Below, piece by piece: positions 25,061 through 34,422 of a stretch of 35,639 nucleotides of DNA; within the stretch, counting starts at the first letter, position 1; each line of letters starts with the position of its first letter. Position numbers and translations under genes: made by a program. Where the stretch lies: contig JACMRI010000146.1 in assembly GCA_014376525.1 (NCBI GenBank), forward strand, positions 1 to 35,639, in the 5' to 3' direction. The DNA is from Bacteroidia bacterium. GTDB lineage: Bacteria; Bacteroidota; Bacteroidia; UBA4408. The notes under the pieces were generated by a model. The model was not told the origin of the DNA, ran no database searches, and saw only the letters and a program-made list of their open reading frames with translations.

Positions 25061-27763
25061 ATGAACCCAATAGCAGAAAACATTAAACAAAGGCTCTCAC
25101 TTCGTAAACCGCTGCAAGAGGCATTAGATATTCTTACGGGTCTATCAGAAGATTTAGAATTAAATAAAGAAGTTGATTTAAAAACGGAACTCGAAAAAGT
25201 GCAATCGCTTTTTCCTACTTGTACCGATTTTGAGAGAGCGTTCCCCTCAATATGTTTTAGTATTGCTACTGGTGTTGGTAAAACCCGACTAATGGGGGCT
25301 TGTATTGCATTTTTATATTTACAAAAAGGTATCAGAAACTTTTTTGTATTAGCACCCAACCTAACTATTTACAATAAATTGATTGAGGATTTTGGTAATG
25401 TTTCAAATCCTAAATATGTATTTAATGGTATTGCAGAATTTGTACATAATAAACCTGTAATTATAACTGGAGATAATTACAATCAACAAAAACCTTCTGA
25501 TTCAAAGAAACATACTGCATTGGAATACAATAATAAAGAAATTAGAATTAATGTTTTTAACGTATCTAAATTCGCAAAGGAAACAAAGCCAGTTAAAGAA
25601 GGTGGGAAAAATATGACCCCACGAATAAAAAGACTTTCAGAATATTTAGGAGAAAGCTATTGGGAGTATTTAAGTGGGTTAAACGACTTGGTAATACTAA
25701 TGGACGAAGCACACCGCTATCACGCTGATAAAAGCAAAGAATCCATTAACGAATTAAAACCAATTTTAGGAATTGAATTAACAGCAACACCAATTGATGA
25801 AAAAAGTAATCAGTTTAGAAATGTGGTATATGAATATTCATTAGCTCAAGCATTAACCGATGGTTTGTATGTTAAGAATCCGACCATTGCAACAAGAAAA
25901 GATTTTAACCCACAAGGAAGAAGCGAAGAAGAAATTGAGAAAATTAAATTAGAAGATGCGGTAAGTATTCACGAGGACACGAAGCAAGAATTAAAACTAT
26001 ATGCTTTAAACACAGGAAAAAAAGTAGTTAAGCCATTTATTTTGGTGGTGTGCAAAGATACAACACACGCAAAATCAGTTTATGATTTAATTACATCAGT
26101 AGATTTTTACGAAGGTGCATTTGCAGGAAAAGTATTACAAATTGATAGCACTACACGAAATGAAGAATTGATTGAACAACAATTTATTTCGTTGGAACAA
26201 GAAGATAACGAAATAGAAATTGTTATTCACGTTAATATGCTTAAAGAGGGTTGGGATGTAACTAACCTATATACCATTGTTCCGCTACGTGCAGCAAACG
26301 CATCGGTATTAGTTGAACAAACAATTGGTCGAGGATTGCGTTTACCGTTTAATGGCGAACGTACAGGTGTTGAAAAAGTTGATAAACTTACAATTGTTGC
26401 ACACGATAATTTTAACAGAGTAATTGCAGCAGCTCAAGACCCGAACTCAATCTTAAATAAATTGAAATTTGTTGAAATTGATGAAAGTCTTTTAAAAGAA
26501 AGAGTTGAAATAGTAACGGTGCAAAATACCGTTTCTCAAAACATACAAACGGAACAAGAGGAAGTAAATAAAATTGTAGATACCGAAGTAAAGCAGAAAC
26601 GCCAAAACCAAGTAGATGCAAAAAAGTTACTGGTAAATGTTATTCCGTTTTTCAATACTAATTCACAAGTGAAAAAAGTGGATGACCTAATGAAGCCCAA
26701 AGTTAAACAACAAGTAATGGAGGCAGTTCAGAAAGAATTAAACACGGGGCAAGTAAATATTTTTGCAGATAACATTTTAGCGGAAGCCGAAATACTTTAC
26801 GAAAAATTAGTTGCTGATTTTAAAAAAAACATCATTGAAATTCCGAGAATGGATTTAGTACAAGGCGAAGTTACAGCTTCATTTGCGGATTTTGATTTAG
26901 ATACAAATGGATTCAGCTACGAACAATTAAATGATGAAATTGTGCGTATTGGATTGAAAGATAAAAGCTATGATGTAATTGAAGTAAAGAGCGGTGTAAA
27001 CTTCGGAAGCCCAGTAAAATTGCTTATAGCCGAGTTAATAAACTTTTCGGAAGTAGATTATGATACTAATGCGGATTTATTACACAAGTTGGCAAAACAA
27101 GCGGTGTCGCAATTAGAAAGCAACTTAAAAGATGGCGAAGATATTCGTAAACTCATTTTTCAATGGAGGGGGTTAATTGCAAGTAGAGTTTATACGCAAA
27201 TGATGTTGCATTTTAAACTGCACGAAGCTGAATATATTAAACCAAATGTAAAACCATTCACGAAAATAGAAGACTGGAATTTTACTACTTTAAAAAATGT
27301 TGGGCATAAAGATTACCGTGAAGAGAATTTTCCTGCAATACAAGTACCAAAATTTATTTATAGAGGTTTTGAAAAATCTTGTCATTTTGAATACAAATTT
27401 GATAGTAGAACTGAACAAACATTTGCATACGTTTTAGAAAACGATAAGGAAGTTATAAAATGGTTGCGCCCTGCATCCAATCAGTTCCGTATTTACTGGC
27501 AACACAATAGCAAGTTGTATGAGCCTGATTTTATAGTTGAAACTGCGGATTGTATTTATATGATTGAAACTAAAGCAGCGAATGAAATAACAGATACAGA
27601 AGTTCAGGAAAAAGCAGCAGCAGCTTTAAAATATTGCAACTACGCCACAGAATTTACAGCAGAACACGGAGGGAAAAAGTGGAAGTATGTTTTAATACCT
27701 CATAACCAAGTAACAAAAACAAGCGGTTTTAAAGGGTTAGTTTCATCTAATATTATGAAATAA
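25061..27763 (+). CDS. Type III-like restriction subunit (Res): SF2 helicase with PD-(D/E)xK nuclease
   Basis: 900 residues. SF2 motifs: IATGVGKTRLMGA (K74), FFVLAPNLTIYNKLI, LMDEAHRYHA (D215-H218), LTATP, LKEGWDVTNLY and QTIGRGLRLPF. Near the C-terminus EPDFIVET (D823) and IETKAA (E836, K838) make a PD-(D/E)xK nuclease site. Known role: ATP-driven translocation after Mod recognises unmethylated sites, then cleavage. Length and motif order match Type III Res proteins. The frame is intact. The next gene starts one base after its stop (TAA-T-ATG), showing translational coupling to the PHP-ATPase. Confidence 0.92.
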   Translation: MNPIAENIKQRLSLRKPLQEALDILTGLSEDLELNKEVDLKTELEKVQSLFPTCTDFERAFPSICFSIATGVGKTRLMGACIAFLYLQKGIRNFFVLAPNLTIYNKLIEDFGNVSNPKYVFNGIAEFVHNKPVIITGDNYNQQKPSDSKKHTALEYNNKEIRINVFNVSKFAKETKPVKEGGKNMTPRIKRLSEYLGESYWEYLSGLNDLVILMDEAHRYHADKSKESINELKPILGIELTATPIDEKSNQFRNVVYEYSLAQALTDGLYVKNPTIATRKDFNPQGRSEEEIEKIKLEDAVSIHEDTKQELKLYALNTGKKVVKPFILVVCKDTTHAKSVYDLITSVDFYEGAFAGKVLQIDSTTRNEELIEQQFISLEQEDNEIEIVIHVNMLKEGWDVTNLYTIVPLRAANASVLVEQTIGRGLRLPFNGERTGVEKVDKLTIVAHDNFNRVIAAAQDPNSILNKLKFVEIDESLLKERVEIVTVQNTVSQNIQTEQEEVNKIVDTEVKQKRQNQVDAKKLLVNVIPFFNTNSQVKKVDDLMKPKVKQQVMEAVQKELNTGQVNIFADNILAEAEILYEKLVADFKKNIIEIPRMDLVQGEVTASFADFDLDTNGFSYEQLNDEIVRIGLKDKSYDVIEVKSGVNFGSPVKLLIAELINFSEVDYDTNADLLHKLAKQAVSQLESNLKDGEDIRKLIFQWRGLIASRVYTQMMLHFKLHEAEYIKPNVKPFTKIEDWNFTTLKNVGHKDYREENFPAIQVPKFIYRGFEKSCHFEYKFDSRTEQTFAYVLENDKEVIKWLRPASNQFRIYWQHNSKLYEPDFIVETADCIYMIETKAANEITDTEVQEKAAAALKYCNYATEFTAEHGGKKWKYVLIPHNQVTKTSGFKGLVSSNIMK

Positions 27764-27764
27764 T

Positions 27765-30563
27765 ATGGCAATAGATTATATAGGTACAAGGTGGTTTAAG
27801 TGTGATTTGCATTTACACACTCCTGCAAGTAAATGTTTTCAAGACCAAGCGGTAACCCCTGAACAATGGGTTGATAGAGCTATTGAACAGGGATTAGACT
27901 GCGTAGCAGTTACAGACCATAATACAGGTTTTAGTTTTGATAATATTAAAGAAGCTGCAAATGGAAAAAATATTGCAATTTTTCCCGGTGTTGAAATTAC
28001 TTGTGATACATCTAAAATTCATCTTCTTATTTTATTTGATGTAACAAGAACAACAAATGATATAAACGACTTCCTAATTAAATGTGATATTAAAAGAGAT
28101 GATTTTGGAGAACAAGAAACACATACCTCAATAAATATTTTTGATGTTGCAGAAATAGCAAACAAGTCGGGCGCATTAATAATTCCTGCTCATATAGACG
28201 AATACAACGGCTTAGGGTCTGTAAGTGTTGCAAACCTCGAAAAATTTTATGCACTTGATTATATCAACTCAGTTCAAGTTGTACACAAAGAGTTTCTAAA
28301 TTCCGAATTAGTTACTAATGGTAATTCAGAGTTAAAAATTTTGCTGAACGAATATTACAATAAACCCAAAATTGCCATTGATGACGCTACAATAAAAGAA
28401 TGGTTTACTCCAGTAAAATATGCCTTAGCTTCAAATCTTGCTATACTTACTTTTTCTGATAATCCCTATGAACCCAAAAACTCACAACACGGTTTATTGG
28501 GAATAGGCTCTCATTTCACTTGGATTAAAATGGATAAAGTCCCATCTCTTGAAGGACTCAGACAGGCATTTTTATTACCGCAATTCAGGGTTAAAAATGA
28601 GTTTGATTGTCCAAGTGTTCCTTATTTAACACCTGAACTTTGGATTAAATCAATCATTATTTCTAATTCGATAATTACAGATGACGTAATACCTTTGAAG
28701 ATTGAATTTAGCCCTCAGCTAAATACTTTAATTGGTGGTAGAGGTAGTGGAAAATCAAGTGTTCTTAGATTTATTAGAGGTGTTTTTAATAGAACCGCAG
28801 ATTTAGAAGGTTTAAATGAAATACTTAAAGACCATAACGAATTTTATCAACGTGAAAATGGACGCCCGAAAAAAGGTGTCTTGAATGAAAATACAATAAT
28901 AGAAATTGAATTTATTAGGAATGATACGATACACAAGTTTATCGCATCAAACATTATAAATTCAACTAATCAAAAAATAAAAATTGAAAAGTATAATTTA
29001 GATACGAGTACTTGGGATGAAATAACAGATGAAGGTTATATTGATTTTTTTGAATTTGAGCATTACTCGCAAAAACAGATTTATGAAATTGCACAAGAAC
29101 CTAACGCATTAAGAGAGCGCATTGATAAAGCTATTGAAGGAATTGATAAGTTAAAATCAGACCGTGACCATATAAAAAAATTGTTTTTAGAGAAATCAGC
29201 AGCTATTAGAACTGCTGACCAATTAATAGCAGGTAAAGAGAAAATTGAAACAAGAATAAAAGACCTTGATACCAGTATTAAAAAATTGCAACAAAGTGGC
29301 ATTGCTGATTTGTTAACAACCAAAGAAAAATTTACTTCGCAAGAAGTTGTAATGAATGATTTTGTTAATGAGATTAATGAAAGGGAAGTAAATATTGATT
29401 CGGTACTGCAATCATTGGATATTGCTGACATTGACTATTCTTCATTTGATAAAAAATATTTAACACTGTTACCCCAAATTTCAAAAAGTGTAATTGATGG
29501 TTTTGCATTAATAAAAGCGGAACTAAATAAACAAAAGGTGTTAGCTAACAAATTAAAAGTTGATTTTGAAGCCTCCATTAAAACTTCATTATGGAAAACG
29601 GATTTTGATAAAAACCTTGCAGATTTTAATGCTAAGAAACTTGAATTAGCAGCAGAAGGTATTGATGATATTGCCAACTTTGAAAAATTATCACTTGAGA
29701 AAGCGGAATTAGAATTACAATTAGAAAACATAAATGCAAAAACAGAAGTTCGTTTGACAGACAGCGCAGAGAGATTAAAATTACAAGGAGATTATTTAGA
29801 CAGTTGCAAACAAATCACAATACAAAGGCGAGAATTTGTAACAAATACATTACAAGATGATAAGGTAAAAATTAATATCAAGCCCTTAAGAAACAGAACC
29901 GATTACATACAAAAAATCCGGTTAGTTCTTCAAAAGGAAACAGGCTTTGAAAAAGATTTAGACCCACTCGCTGATATTTGCTTCAATGGGAATGTAGAAA
30001 ATACTATTAAAACAGTCAGACAAATATTTTTAGACATTAGAAGCGGTTCTGATGTTGAGGAAGTGAGTGGCTATTTCAAAAACCTCGTAACGAGAATTTC
30101 AGATGCGCAAATAGATGAGCTTGAATTACTATTACCTGAGGATGAAATTGAAGTTCAATACAAGCCAACCCTAAAATCAGCTTTCAAATCGCTATCAACT
30201 GCATCAGCAGGGCAGAAAACAACAGCAATCTTAACATTCATACTTTCACACGGTAAAGCTCCATTAATACTTGACCAACCAGAAGATGATTTGGATAACA
30301 GGCTTGTTTATGAATTGATAGTTGATAGATTAAAACAAGCAAAAGACCAAAGACAGATTATAGTTGTTACTCATAATGCGAACATTCCTGTAAATGGTGA
30401 TGCTGAGTATATTATATCAATGAACTCAGAAAGTAAGTCTTTGATGGTATTGTGTTCGGGAACGGTGGAACAGCCATTAATTAAAAAGGAAATATGTGAT
30501 GTAATGGAAGGGACAGAACAAGCTTTTGAAATGAGGTCTAAGCGTTATAAAGAGATTAAATAA
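27765..30563 (+). CDS. PHP-domain / SMC-like ABC ATPase (TrlF/Ppl-like) defence protein
   Basis: 932 residues. An N-terminal PHP phosphoesterase domain shows CDLHLHTP (H16, H18), VTDHNTG (D51, H52), PGVEIT and IPAHIDE, so the metal site looks complete. Walker A is GGRGSGKSS (K330). A long coiled-coil middle (about 450-720) leads to an ABC signature SAGQKTTA (about 814), Walker B LILDQPEDDLD (D837) and a switch histidine VVTHN. Known of related proteins: single-gene PHP-ATPase anti-phage proteins have been described (Ppl), and the family is also annotated TrlF. Here it is coupled to res with a one-base gap, which suggests it works as an added effector of the restriction system. Likely nucleic-acid or nucleotide phosphoesterase gated by ATP; that is inference. 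Confidence 0.85.
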   Translation: MAIDYIGTRWFKCDLHLHTPASKCFQDQAVTPEQWVDRAIEQGLDCVAVTDHNTGFSFDNIKEAANGKNIAIFPGVEITCDTSKIHLLILFDVTRTTNDINDFLIKCDIKRDDFGEQETHTSINIFDVAEIANKSGALIIPAHIDEYNGLGSVSVANLEKFYALDYINSVQVVHKEFLNSELVTNGNSELKILLNEYYNKPKIAIDDATIKEWFTPVKYALASNLAILTFSDNPYEPKNSQHGLLGIGSHFTWIKMDKVPSLEGLRQAFLLPQFRVKNEFDCPSVPYLTPELWIKSIIISNSIITDDVIPLKIEFSPQLNTLIGGRGSGKSSVLRFIRGVFNRTADLEGLNEILKDHNEFYQRENGRPKKGVLNENTIIEIEFIRNDTIHKFIASNIINSTNQKIKIEKYNLDTSTWDEITDEGYIDFFEFEHYSQKQIYEIAQEPNALRERIDKAIEGIDKLKSDRDHIKKLFLEKSAAIRTADQLIAGKEKIETRIKDLDTSIKKLQQSGIADLLTTKEKFTSQEVVMNDFVNEINEREVNIDSVLQSLDIADIDYSSFDKKYLTLLPQISKSVIDGFALIKAELNKQKVLANKLKVDFEASIKTSLWKTDFDKNLADFNAKKLELAAEGIDDIANFEKLSLEKAELELQLENINAKTEVRLTDSAERLKLQGDYLDSCKQITIQRREFVTNTLQDDKVKINIKPLRNRTDYIQKIRLVLQKETGFEKDLDPLADICFNGNVENTIKTVRQIFLDIRSGSDVEEVSGYFKNLVTRISDAQIDELELLLPEDEIEVQYKPTLKSAFKSLSTASAGQKTTAILTFILSHGKAPLILDQPEDDLDNRLVYELIVDRLKQAKDQRQIIVVTHNANIPVNGDAEYIISMNSESKSLMVLCSGTVEQPLIKKEICDVMEGTEQAFEMRSKRYKEIK

Positions 30564-30908
30564 TTATTTCACATTATAGTTATTTTATTAAAATGTTGCA
30601 ATTTTTTGCTAATTGTTATTTGATTATAATTGTTTTATACAAACTGTACTTCTTGGAAATGAAATTTTAAAAGTCGTTGCATTTTTGCTTTCAAGTAAAG
30701 CAAATAATGAGCGAACGGTTAAAATATTACCTTCAAAAATCAACACAAAATCTGATTCCCAATCAGTTAGTAGTTGATAATATTTTTGCTTTATTATTCC
30801 ATAACTAGTTGATTATCATTATACTTATATTATGCTCGGTAGGTATAAACGAAACATTAAAATCGTCCTTTTTTCAGGTTAATAGTTCAATTTCAGCGGT
30901 CATTTAAA
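30564..30908. other. Intergenic, 345 bases
   Basis: Very AT-rich. One 33-codon frame (30707-30808, starting MSERLKYYLQ) is present but has nothing I recognise. No clear terminator follows the ATPase. It separates the defence genes from the recombinase module and may contain the element's promoter or origin-like sequence, which I cannot show. Confidence 0.4.
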
Positions 30909-31124
30909 ATGAATGGGACTGCTGAAAATAGAAAACTATCATTGAATGAGTGTAAAAGACTACTCATCAAAAATGGTTTACAGCATACTGATGAAGAAAT
31001 TATTTTAATAAGAAACTGGTTTTATCATTTAGCGGAAATTGCAATTGATGCAATTGATAAAAATGCAAAACCGATTTCAACCGACATCGAAATAACAGAA
31101 ACAAAAAACAAAGGAAAACCCTAA
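30909..31124 (+). CDS. Small recombinase-associated protein, 71 residues
   Basis: NRKLSLNECKRLLIKNGLQH, then TDEEIILIRNWFYHLAEIAI and a polar Lys/Thr tail. It lies 11 bases before the recombinase start. Small proteins with a DEEI-LIR-F-Y-LAEI core are, from memory, common just upstream of Bacteroidota serine recombinases. Predicted all-helical; possibly a recombination accessory or regulator, but no DNA-binding motif is certain. Confidence 0.65.
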   Translation: MNGTAENRKLSLNECKRLLIKNGLQHTDEEIILIRNWFYHLAEIAIDAIDKNAKPISTDIEITETKNKGKP

Positions 31125-31135
31125 AATGCAATACT

Positions 31136-32695
31136 ATGAAAAGGAGAGCTATCATTTACACCCGTGTATCAACTGATGAACAAAACAACGGATACAGTCC
31201 ATCAGACCAAAAAGATAAACTCCACAAGTATTGCGAAAACAACAACATTTAAATAGTCGGTTTTTATCACGATGATGAAAGTGGCAAAACATTCAATCGC
31301 CCTGAATGGATTAACATAATGCAATTCATTAAAAAGAATAGCGGTTATGTTGATAATATCCTATTCTTAAAGTGGGATAGGTTTTCTCGTAATGTAGCAG
31401 AAGCATACATTACCATTCGTGATTTAAAAAAAATGGGAGTAGAACCCCAATCTATTGAGCAACCATTAGATTTTGAAATTCCCGAAAGTAAAATTATGTT
31501 GGCAATATACCTTGCAGCACCCGAAGTGGATAACGACCGCAGGGCATTAAATGTTTTTCACGGTATGCGTAGAGGCAAAAAAGAGGGGCGTTGGTTAGGC
31601 TCTTGTTTAAAAGGCTATATCAATACTCGTGATGAAAATAATCGACCTGTAATAGCACATGAAGGCGGAATTAAAGAAGAGTTAGTTAAAAGCGCTTTTA
31701 ATGAATTTGCAGGGGGAATGTACAATATTGAGGAACTAAGAAAGAAACTCAATAAGCAAGGCTTAAAATGCGAAAGAAACTCATTTTGGCTATTGTTACG
31801 AAACAAAGGGTACATAGGAAAAGTATTTGTACCTGCATTTAAAGATGAGCCTGCATTTTGGGTTGAAGGCTTACACAAACCCCTAATTGATGAGGAAACA
31901 TTTTATAATGTTCAGGATATTTTGGAGGGTAGAAAAAAGAACCTCCCTAATAAATTCCAAACAGTTAGAGATGAGTTTCCATTAAGAGGTTATTTAACTT
32001 GCCCATTATGTAAAAGAACTCTTACCGCATCTGCATCAAAAGGGCGTGCAGGTGGTAAATTTTTCTATTACCATTGTAGTAATGGTTGTAAGGAGTGTAA
32101 AAAAGCTATGGTTCTTAATGAGGGCATTGAAACGTATTTATCAAAATACAATGCAGAACCCCAACTCATTACATTATTTGGTACTATTTTAAAGCAAGAG
32201 TTAAAGCAAAATAACTCCATTGGCAGAAAAGAAATTGAGGCAATAGCTAAATCAGTTGTTAAGTTAAAATAACGCTTAAAAAACGCAAAAGATATGATGT
32301 TAGATGGAGAGTTTTCTGCATCTGAATACAAGGATATGAAAATTGAAATTGAAGCCGAGTTAAACAAATTAAACAGAGAGGAAGTGCAATTTCGTCAAGG
32401 GTTAGAAAACTATGATAGTAAAATAGATGACTGCCTTGATTTCTTTATAAACCTTGATAAATACTACACTTCTATGAATACAGAGATAAAACAAAAAAAA
32501 ATTGGTTCGATGTTCCCCGAAAAATTGATTTTTGAAAATAATGAATATCGACCCACAAAAACCAACGATGCCGTATTGTTATTTTGCGCTATTGATGCCG
32601 ATTGTGAGGGAAATAAAAAAGGGAAGAAAACTGAAATGTCAGTTTCTTCCCTTAGAGTAGCCCGTAGGGGAGTCGAACCCCTCTTGCCAGAATGA
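31136..32695 (+). pseudogene. Large serine recombinase, interrupted by two in-frame TAA codons
   Basis: The start (MKRRAIIYTRVSTDEQ, catalytic Ser12) reads 38 codons to TAA at 31250-31252, then continues in the same frame (IVGFYHDDESGKTFNRPEW, FLKWDRFSRN) through a recombinase domain and a zinc ribbon (CPLCKR, then CSNGCKECKK). A second TAA at 32270-32272 interrupts the coiled coil (KSVVKLK, stop, RLKNAKDMML). The frame finally ends at 32695, inside tRNA-Glu on the other strand, with the tail RVARRGVEPLLPE translated from tRNA antisense. Full length would be 519 residues. Known of the family: site-specific integration and excision. The fragment starting at 31319 would lack the catalytic serine, so the integrase is inactive unless the stops are read through. 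Both stops differ by one base from GAA or CAA. Confidence 0.88.
32615..32651 (-). terminator. Terminator of tRNA-Glu
   Basis: Minus strand: GGGAAGAAA-CTGA, loop CATT, TCAG-TTTTCTTCCC with one bulged base, then TTTTTT. It lies six bases beyond the tRNA 3' end and, on the other strand, inside the recombinase reading frame. Confidence 0.8.
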
Positions 32696-32729
32696 AAATC
32701 TGAAGTCCTAACCGATAGACGAACGGGCC
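32658..32729 (-). tRNA. tRNA-Glu (anticodon TTC)
   Basis: 72 bases on the minus strand: acceptor GGCCCGT paired with ACGGGCT (one G-T pair), discriminator A, D-arm with GGTTAGGAC, anticodon arm TCAGA-TTTTCAT-TCTGG with TTC (complement of 32694-32696), T-arm GAGGGGTTCGACTCCCCT. CCA is not encoded. It lies downstream of proS on the same strand. The 3' half overlaps the recombinase frame, marking it as the probable integration site of the island. Confidence 0.95.
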
Positions 32730-32800
32730 ATACGTCGTATTAAATCAACAGTGCAAAAGTAGAAAAGGTTTTTAAATATGCAACCCTTTTTAAAAATAAA

Positions 32801-34276
32801 TTAATATGCTTTCGCAAACAATACTTTTTGTTCGCTTGGCGCACCTGTTAATATACATTTCCCTTGTGTTTTAGCACTATCCAAAGGTATGCAACGAATA
32901 GTTGCTTTGGTTAAATCCTTAATTTTATCAGCGGTTAAGGTAGTACCGTCCCAGTGTGCTGCTACAAAACCGCCCTTTTCATTAATTAATTGTTCAAACT
33001 CCTCCCAAGTATTAGCCTCGCTAGTTAACCGTGTTTGGCGCTCCAGTGCTATATCATACAATGATTGCTGAATTTCGTTCAACAAATTATTTACATACGT
33101 AGCAATGCCTTCACGCGCTACCGATTTTTTCTCTTTCGTGTCTCTACGTGCTAATTCTACCGTTCCATTATCAGCATCACGTGGGCCAATAGCTATGCGT
33201 ACAGGCACGCCTTTAAGTTCGTATTCGGCAAATTTCCAACCTGGTTTGTAGGTGTCTCTGTTGTCAAATTTTACACTAATGCCTTGCGTTTTAAGTTCTT
33301 TTACTATTTCGTTGGCTATTGTACTTATTTTGGCAAGTTCCTCATCGTTTTTATATATAGGCACTATCACAACTTGTGTAGGTGCTAATTTTGGAGGAAG
33401 TACCAAGCCGTTATCATCGCTGTGGCTCATTATTAACGCACCCATTAACCGTGTGCTTACACCCCAGCTTGTTGCCCATACGTGTTCTAATTTACCCTCT
33501 TTATTAGTAAATTTAACATCAAATGCTTTAGCAAAATTTTGTCCCAAAAAGTGCGATGTTCCTGCTTGCAATGCTTTGCCATCTTGCATCAGCGCCTCTA
33601 TGCAATAGGTTTCTACGGCGCCAGCAAAACGTTCGTTGTGGGTTTTAATTCCTTTAATAACAGGTATCGCCATGTAATCTCGCACAAAATCGGCGTATAC
33701 ATCAAGCATTTTTTCGGTTTCTTCAATAGCTTCTTTTTCGGTGGCGTGCGCCGTGTGTCCCTCCTGCCACAAAAACTCAGTAGTACGCAAAAACAAGCGT
33801 GTGCGCATTTCCCAACGCACCACATTTGCCCATTGGTTTATTAGTAATGGTAAATCTCGGTACGATTGTATCCAACCTTTGTACGTGTGCCATATAATAG
33901 TTTCGGATGTTGGACGTACAATTAATTCCTCTTCTAACTTAGCTGTTTCATCAACAATAACACCCTTACCGTTAGGGTCATTCTTTAAACGATAGTGGGT
34001 TACTACTGCGCATTCCTTAGCAAATCCATCAACGTGGCTTGCCTCTTTACTAAAAAATGATTTTGGTATAAACATAGGAAAGTAAGCATTTACGTGTCCT
34101 GTTTCCTTAAATTTATCGTCTAACACACGCTGCATTTTCTCCCATATTGCATAGCCATCGGGTTTTATAACCATGCAGCCTCGTACGGCACTGTTTTCCG
34201 CCATTCCAGCTTTAGTTACTATCTCGTTGTACCAGGCACTATAATCTTTTTCTCGGGTTGCTGTAAAGTTGCTCAT
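32801..34276 (-). CDS. proS: Prolyl-tRNA synthetase, archaeal/eukaryal type
   Basis: 491 residues. Class II synthetase core: [11 protein letters not shown], motif 2 [17 protein letters not shown], motif 3 region [18 protein letters not shown], then an anticodon-binding domain from about 300 ([34 protein letters not shown]) and a C-terminal zinc-binding-like domain ending KAY. No bacterial editing insertion is present, and length and C-terminal tyrosine match the type 3 enzyme common in Bacteroidota. Reaction: ATP-dependent charging of tRNA-Pro with proline in the cytosol. The start [20 protein letters not shown] is the family's usual one. It is divergent from the secreted Tyr/Asn-rich gene across 146 bases. 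Confidence 0.97.
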   Translation of the reverse strand: MSNFTATREKDYSAWYNEIVTKAGMAENSAVRGCMVIKPDGYAIWEKMQRVLDDKFKETGHVNAYFPMFIPKSFFSKEASHVDGFAKECAVVTHYRLKNDPNGKGVIVDETAKLEEELIVRPTSETIIWHTYKGWIQSYRDLPLLINQWANVVRWEMRTRLFLRTTEFLWQEGHTAHATEKEAIEETEKMLDVYADFVRDYMAIPVIKGIKTHNERFAGAVETYCIEALMQDGKALQAGTSHFLGQNFAKAFDVKFTNKEGKLEHVWATSWGVSTRLMGALIMSHSDDNGLVLPPKLAPTQVVIVPIYKNDEELAKISTIANEIVKELKTQGISVKFDNRDTYKPGWKFAEYELKGVPVRIAIGPRDADNGTVELARRDTKEKKSVAREGIATYVNNLLNEIQQSLYDIALERQTRLTSEANTWEEFEQLINEKGGFVAAHWDGTTLTADKIKDLTKATIRCIPLDSAKTQGKCILTGAPSEQKVLFAKAY

Positions 34277-34422
34277 AAATAGGTAATGTTAGTTTGGTAT
34301 AGTTGTTGTATTTTGGGTGAAATACATTTAATATATGTACTTTATTTTCAAAAGTAACAATATTTAATACAGCCCAAAAATTAAACCCAATTTAAACCTC
34401 TAACTATAAAAAATATATTGTC

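Larger units (their letters stand above)
19100..32657 (+). mobile_element. Defence island on a decayed integrative element next to tRNA-Glu
   Basis: Contains five defence-type genes, a small recombinase-associated gene and a serine recombinase whose frame extends antisense into tRNA-Glu. Codon style (ATT, GTT, GAT rich) differs from the flanking genes (ATA, GTA, GCA rich). The left edge is approximate and no left attachment site was identified. The recombinase is broken, so the element is probably fixed in place. Confidence 0.55.

Noticed and set aside
19484-30563. DISARM or BREX system
   Set aside because: SNF2 helicase and methyltransferase recall DISARM, but no DUF1998 (DrmB), DrmA or phospholipase-D gene is present, and no PglZ, BrxC or Lon-like BREX genes.
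31250-32272. Recoded TAA (altered genetic code or programmed readthrough) in the recombinase
   Set aside because: Many genes here end normally at TAA, and two separate stops in a mobile-element gene are best explained by decay.
32615-32651. Hairpin as a structural element of the recombinase mRNA
   Set aside because: The T run is on the minus strand directly after tRNA-Glu, so it is the tRNA terminator.
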